Part shown: piece by piece, positions 59,380-64,000 of the stretch
Layout of the letters: each line of letters begins with the position of its first letter
Position numbering within the stretch: the stretch's first letter is position 1
From: Leucocoprinus leucothites
Taxonomy: Eukaryota; Basidiomycota; Agaricomycetes; Agaricales; Agaricaceae
Direction: 5' to 3'
Assembly: GCA_013368445.1 (NCBI GenBank)
Contig: JAACJO010000005.1
Coordinates: 1,674,001 to 1,738,000 of the forward strand
Length of the DNA stretch: 64,000 bases
Made by a program: the position numbers and the translations under genes
Notes under the pieces: generated by a model
What the model saw: the letters and a program-made list of their open reading frames with translations, nothing else
Database searches by the model: none
Told to the model about the DNA's origin: nothing

Positions 59380-61113
59380 CTAGTCAGATGTAGTCTCAGG
59401 TGGGACGTAGTCAATCCCCAGTGTGCCTTGTTTAGCTCTTTCAAGCTGAACATCAACAACTTTTCGTCTCCCTTCAGCCGCACGTAAATCAATATTTGCC
59501 ATCTCCACCTCGTGTAATGCCCGACGGGAGTGGTCTCTTAAATTGTCTAGTTCCCTGTTGAGGGCCATTCGACTAGCCCGCTTGTGCCTAATCTACAAGA
59601 GTTGAGTTGAAGAGGTGCATGACTTTAGAACACAAAAATCAGCTCACCTCAGCTTCCATCTTGATCAAGCTCGTATCTGGATGCTGAAACTCTCTTACTC
59701 GCAACCACCGCTCGGGTGCTAGAGGTGGGATTTGTGTGTACTTTGAAGACTGTAAAGGGTCTGAGGGATCTGTTTGTTCTTTTAGTCGGCGGTCTGCGCG
59801 GGGCCCAGTAGGATACACTGGCATTGAAGCTGGAGCAGGGGCAGGTGGAGGAACGGGAGTAGCAACCATTGAAGGTGTTGAAGATCCTTGGTTCCTCGGG
59901 CCCTTAGGTGGCGACTTGGACGTTTTCCGCCATTGAAATGCACGAGGCCCTTTAGGTGGGGAATGTGATCTCCCTCGTGGTTCTGCCTTAACCTCTGGTT
60001 TTGGTGAAGGAGAGGGCCGAGGGGCAGTGGCTTCTGCCCTTGGATGGGTGGGCAGACGTTCATCTTTTGTAATCTCCATTTTGACGCGACCTTCTCGTAT
60101 TTCCGGCTTGACAGGTTGATCATATGTAGGATGCATGGGATGATCTCTGGGAGAAGGGATAGTTGGGGCCGGTTCCTCCGTCTTAATCGCAGGTAATTCT
60201 TCAGCTTTAGGAACGGCGGTTACAGCGTCATGATTGTGTGTAGAAGTCGTGGGCTGGGGGGAAGGAGCAATATCTGGTCGTTTGGGCGAAGTAGGTCGAG
60301 AAGTAAGGTTCTCTGTTTCCTTGATACTCGGTGGTGGAGTTGTATTAGATGTATTATTATGGTCAGAAGGGCGACGAGGAGTACGGGAACGTGTCCGAGA
60401 ACGTGAGCGGACATGGGACCTAGAACGGGTTCTAGGTGTTCGGGGGCTGTCCGATATGGAGTGGTTACCGAGCTTGAGTCGTTTAGGCGGTGGTGACCGA
60501 GGAAGTGGGCTTCGGCTTCGGGAAGAAGCTCGCGGACGACCACGGGGAGGTGAGTATCCTCGTCTGTAATGTGGTGACCGTGATCGTGACCTTGACCTGC
60601 GGCTTGGAGAGAACCGACGTGGTGGTGGTGAACGGGAACGGCGGTGACGAGGTGGCGATCTTGACCGACGACTTAGAGGAGACCTAGATCTACGGTAACT
60701 CGAGTCTAATAGCAAATAAATGAATGTCCATCATCATACGGATGGTAAAATAAATACTCACCGTACCGTCGGCGAAATCTGTCGTCGTCACGCCTGCGGT
60801 CAAACGGTCTGGTATCTCGACGGTCTGGGTCCCGCCAATCACTTCGACGCTCGCGCCGCCAATCATGATCTCTATGTCTGTCGCTTTCCCAAGGTCTTAC
60901 TGGCCGTCGAGGAGCATAAGCAGGTATATATGTTTCTGATTCTGGCCGTGACCGAGGAACGTAGCTGTTGGGAGGGCGCTCGCTCCGGTAAATAGGTGTT
61001 GAGGGTGGCGGAGGAACCAGAGCCATAGGGCGTGCAGTGGTGACGCCGTCGCGGGCATCGTGTCGCCTCTCGTCCTTAACCGGAGACTCTGGCTTTGGCG
61101 GAAGATTTGCCAT
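59380..61113 (-). CDS. Arg/Ser-rich (RS) nuclear protein, unknown
   Basis: Three exons give a protein of more than 500 residues. The N-terminus MANLPPKPESPVKDERRHDA is followed by a region of dense Arg/Asp repeats (RPWESDRHRDHDWRRERR, then RRDDDRFRRRY). A strong RS domain occupies the start of exon 2, with units such as RRSRSPPRHRRSRSPPPRR and SRSRSRSPHYRR, then RSRSHVRSRSRTRSRTPRR. A long disordered Pro/Lys/Glu stretch follows. The C-terminal part is ordered: SSKYTQIPPLAPERWLRVRE, then a predicted coiled coil (ASRMALNRELDNLRDHSRRA, LHEVEMANIDLRAAEGRRK) ending DYVPPETTSD. RS domains target splicing factors to the spliceosome, but no RRM or other named domain was seen. Divergent from cyclin L. 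Confidence 0.82.
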
Positions 61114-61159
61114 GAAGTAGGAGAAGAAGGCGAGTTGCTTTGTTTGGCGCGTAAACAAG
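61114..61159. promoter_or_regulatory. 46-base bidirectional spacer between RS gene and cyclin L
   Basis: Only 46 bases separate the two divergent ATG codons (61113 and 61160), so the two transcripts must either overlap in their 5' ends or have extremely short leaders. No TATA or CCAAT box is evident in it. Core promoter elements probably lie inside the neighbouring coding sequence. Confidence 0.6.
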
Positions 61160-62185
61160 ATGCTGCCTACCTTGTATCCTCTCGCATCTCTCGCCCAAAT
61201 AGAAAACTCTCCCTCCAAAGATGATGGCATTCCTCCGGAACTCGAAGAGGACCTTCGCGCATATGGGTGCAAGCTGATACACCAGGCCGGTGTTCTTTTG
61301 AAACAGTATGTTTTGTGCTCTTATTTTTTTACATCTGTTAATGAGACTTGAACAGGAAACAAGTTGCGGTAGCGACAGCACAAATCCTCTTCCAGAGGTT
61401 CTACTATGTCACCTCAATGAAACATTTCGGTGTAGGAGTATGCTTGCCCATTCCGTATTCAGTTTAATTGCCATATTCATCATCAAACGTCAGGACATTG
61501 GCATGGGTGCCCTATACCTCGCCTCGAAACTTGAAGAATGCCCCATACGGATGCGCGATTTAATCAATGTATATGACGTCCTACTACAGCGAGCAACACA
61601 TATCATCGAGCCAATGGCTGAGACTCCATTCAAATACCGACCAATGTCGTACTTTGGCCAGGGGTTTTATGATCTCAAAGAAGGGCTTGTCGTCGCCGAA
61701 ATGCAAATCCTGAAACGACTTGGCTTCAACGTGCATGTTGTACTGCCGTACGGAACTCTGATAAACTATCTACAAGTGCTTGGGCTCATCAAACACGAGA
61801 ATACATGTTCAAAGGCGTGGGGGTACCTCAATGACGCGTAGGTCGTTTGGGTGCTCGGCTCGAGATGCTGCTGAACGGGGAATATAGATTGCAAACACCA
61901 GTGTATACCCTCTATCAGGTACCAACAATAGTCTGTGCGGCAATTCTCCTTACATTGCGGCATATGAATATTTCTTTGCCGTCCGAACCCTCAAACTCTT
62001 GGTGGGAGCTGTTCGACGCTTCTTGGGAGGACATGTGGAATGTTTGCGGTTACATCATGAGACTTTACCGCGATAGACCCCAGGAAGAAAGAGAGCGGGT
62101 GTTGGGTTTAGTGTCGAAAAAGGATGTTCGGAAGTGGCTTGAAGAGCATTCTCCGCTTCAGGGGCAGGGTCAAGGAGATAAGTAG
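61160..62185 (+). CDS. Cyclin L-like cyclin without an RS tail
   Basis: Cyclin L partners CDK11-type kinases and links transcription with pre-mRNA splicing. The first cyclin box begins DGIPPELEEDLRAYGCKLIH and continues QAGVLLK, VAVATAQILFQRFYYVTSMK, then DIGMGALYLASKLEECPIRM. The second box includes YDLKEGLVVAEMQILKRLGF, VHVVLPYGTLINYLQVLGL and VYTLYQVPTIVCAAILLTLR. It ends in a charged tail (SKKDVRKWLEEHSPLQGQGQ). These match cyclin L1/L2 and the fungal cyclin L order. Animal cyclin L carries a C-terminal RS domain, absent here; the neighbouring divergent gene encodes one. Introns are GT-AG; the last spans the end of exon YLNDA. Only 76 bases separate its stop from the SRP receptor start. 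Confidence 0.9.
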
Positions 62186-62261
62186 TGTAGTCACGTGTTC
62201 GGCTATGCATGTAGCAAACTGAGCCTGCAATTCATTCCACCTACTCTTCTCTACTTCCGTC

Positions 62262-64000
62262 ATGCTTGATCACTGTTCTATATCGCACAAAGGCATGGTA
62301 TTTTCCTCAAAAATCTGAAAACACATGCTCACAGGTACTCAGGAGGTGCCGTACTCTGGTCTCGCTCATTCACCCCAGAAGCTGCGCATCTTGCGTCCTC
62401 ACCTGCCTCACCTGTCAACTCTCTTATCCGCGAAGCATTGATCGAAGGTCGCACAACAGACGAGAAATATGAAAGGGATGGTTATGCCGTCAAGTGGACG
62501 TTTGTGAATGACCTCGAGCTCATTTTTGTTGTGTGTATCAAAATTTGGTGTATGAAAAATTACCCCTGACGTGACGCCATTAGGTTGCCTGGCAGCGAAT
62601 TATCCAACTCACCTATGTGGACGAACTCTTGCTCGCTCTCAAGACTCTTTTCATCAAATACTATGAGCCGTTCATCGCCGCATTTGTTGCATCTCTCCAC
62701 GCGCTTAATTCCGCAAAAACCACCGCTTTTGAGCCCACATCATGGAATCTCTCTAAGGCATTTGAGAACTGGGACAGCATCTTTGACAAAATCTTGCAAG
62801 GCTTGGAGGACAAGGTCGGTCAATTTTTACACGGAGTTCATGTTGGATTTAAGTCGACATTTCTGGTAGAACCGAAAATCGCGGGCCAAGGCCGCTATCC
62901 GTCCTGCACCTGCCCCGGTCGAGACTCCTCCATCCGACGATCAAAGTACAGGTAAGTAAACTGCAATGCTCTCGATAACTAACTAAACTGTGATCAGAAC
63001 CGTCTGCGGACGTCGATGCACCCAAGGATGGTCAAGAGGTTGCGAGAAACGTGGAAGCCCTGAAGAATAGATTACGTGGTCGTGGTGGAAGGCGTGGAGG
63101 GAGGGGTGGAAGGCAGGTGTCGACGTCGATGGAGGGATGGGGAGGGCGCGAGAGTCAGTCCAATTCCGAGTATGTCCTTCGTTCAAGCAAGTATAATTTA
63201 ATTTCCCGCTGATGATCCGTTGACGGAACTAACAGCTCCGAGACGCCGTCGAAGCGAAAGACCAAGGCTAAAACCAAACGCACATGGGGTGATGCTCAGC
63301 CCACCGAGATGGATATGAGCAAGTTGGATTATAGCACCGACAAGCCCTCGCAGAATGCTGCCAATGGAAACTCGGGAAATGTCGACGATATTCAAGCTCT
63401 TGTCGACCAAGCTTCTCTTGGTTCAAGGAATCAGAATGGAATGTACGAGGTTAAGGATTGGGAATTTACCAAAGGCGATGGTGCAGATATACTCGCTAAT
63501 GTTATCAAGCCGCTGGACAGTGGCTCGAACTCGAGTTCTCTTGGTACCCTTGGATCATTGTTTGCGAGGCTCACTGGTTCCAAAATCCTCACTGAGGCTG
63601 ATCTCCAGCCCGTTCTTGAGGGCATGAAACAACATTTAATGAAGAAGAACGTGGCAAAGGAAATTTCAGAGAAGGTATGTGAGGGCGTTGGTGAAAGTCT
63701 CGTCGGTAAAAAGGTTGGGGGTTTTGAGAGTGAGTCAAAATTCAGTGATTCTGCGACGACATATATTCATAGAGCTCGATTCTTTGCAGCCACCACCACT
63801 GCTGTCCGGAAAGCACTTTCAACCTCTATTACACGTATTTTGACACCCAAGACCTCAACCGATCTCCTTCTCTCGATTCGCACCAAGCTTTCTTCACCCC
63901 TCCCATCAACACAACAGCGGATGCCTTATAGCATCACGTTTGTTGGTGTAAATGGCGTCGGCAAGAGTACCAATCTTTCAAAAGTCTGCTTCTGGTTGAT
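62262..64000 (+). CDS. SRP101: Signal recognition particle receptor alpha subunit (5' part; runs past the window end)
   Basis: The SRP receptor docks ribosome-SRP complexes at the ER membrane and is a GTPase. Exon 1 (62262-62292) gives MLDHCSISHK; after a 50-base GC-AG intron (62293-62342) the frame continues GGAVLWSRSFTPEA, the start of the longin-like SRX domain. Then come VNSLIREALIEGR, YAVKWTFVNDLELIFVVAWQ, YVDELLLALKTLFIKYYEPF and an extended Arg/Gly-rich basic stretch (RLRGRGGRRGGRGGRQ). The NG domain begins with an N region (VLEGMKQHLMKKNVAKEISE, then KVCEGVGESLVGKKV) and the G1 motif TFVGVNGVGKSTNLSK at the window edge. The remaining GTPase domain lies outside. Identity is clear despite truncation. 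Confidence 0.93.

Overview
The window is nuclear DNA of a filamentous basidiomycete, most likely an agaricomycete. The basis is intron-dense genes (10 introns in LST8, 14 in the glutamate synthase gene) with introns of about 45-75 bases, short intergenic spacers, fungal-type proteins throughout (M13 and M24 membrane peptidases, Zn2Cys6 factor, MSS51, QCR10), and a single eukaryote-type GOGAT chain. No rRNA, tRNA, CRISPR or intact transposon was recognised. Gene models were spliced by eye from conserved protein frames and GT-AG junctions, so gene ends are firmer than some internal exon edges.

Layout. 1-1957: no supportable gene. 1958-12346: LST8 (TOR-complex WD40 protein) and GLT1 (glutamate synthase), both plus strand. 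12568-15245: MSS51 (COX1 expression) head-to-head with HIS3 (histidine biosynthesis). 15342-18992: type II membrane M13 metallopeptidase. 19326-21521 and 27293-29388: two related MFS transporters pointing away from each other. Between them lie a CUE-AlkB-GRF dioxygenase gene, a membrane-anchored M24 aminopeptidase P and a small disordered protein of unknown function. 29673-34214: long-chain acyl-CoA synthetase and a penta-EF-hand protein. 34215-37684: gene-poor, with one possible kinase relic. 37685-40728: HAD phosphatase, QCR10 and NOP16. 41894-44778: Zn2Cys6 transcription factor. 46082-47580: tandem pair of small zinc-ribbon proteins. 47917-48956: YPT1/Rab1. 48957-54532: 5.6 kb with no recognisable gene. 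54533-57997: an unknown basic protein, mitochondrial ribosomal protein mL49 and the vitamin B6 synthase SNZ1/PDX1. 59380-64000: RS-rich protein head-to-head with cyclin L, then the SRP receptor alpha subunit running off the window end.

The genes are mainly housekeeping: nitrogen and amino-acid metabolism (LST8, GLT1, HIS3), mitochondrial respiration and translation (MSS51, QCR10, mL49), secretion (YPT1, SRP receptor), splicing and transcription (RS protein, cyclin L), nucleic-acid repair (AlkB) and cofactor supply (SNZ1). Head-to-head pairs with short shared promoters recur. No biosynthetic cluster or defence system is evident. The points most worth a second look are the tandem zinc-ribbon paralogs, non-canonical introns in HIS3, SRP101 and one zinc-ribbon gene, the CUE-AlkB-GRF fusion, and the cyclin L/RS-protein pair with 46 bases between start codons.
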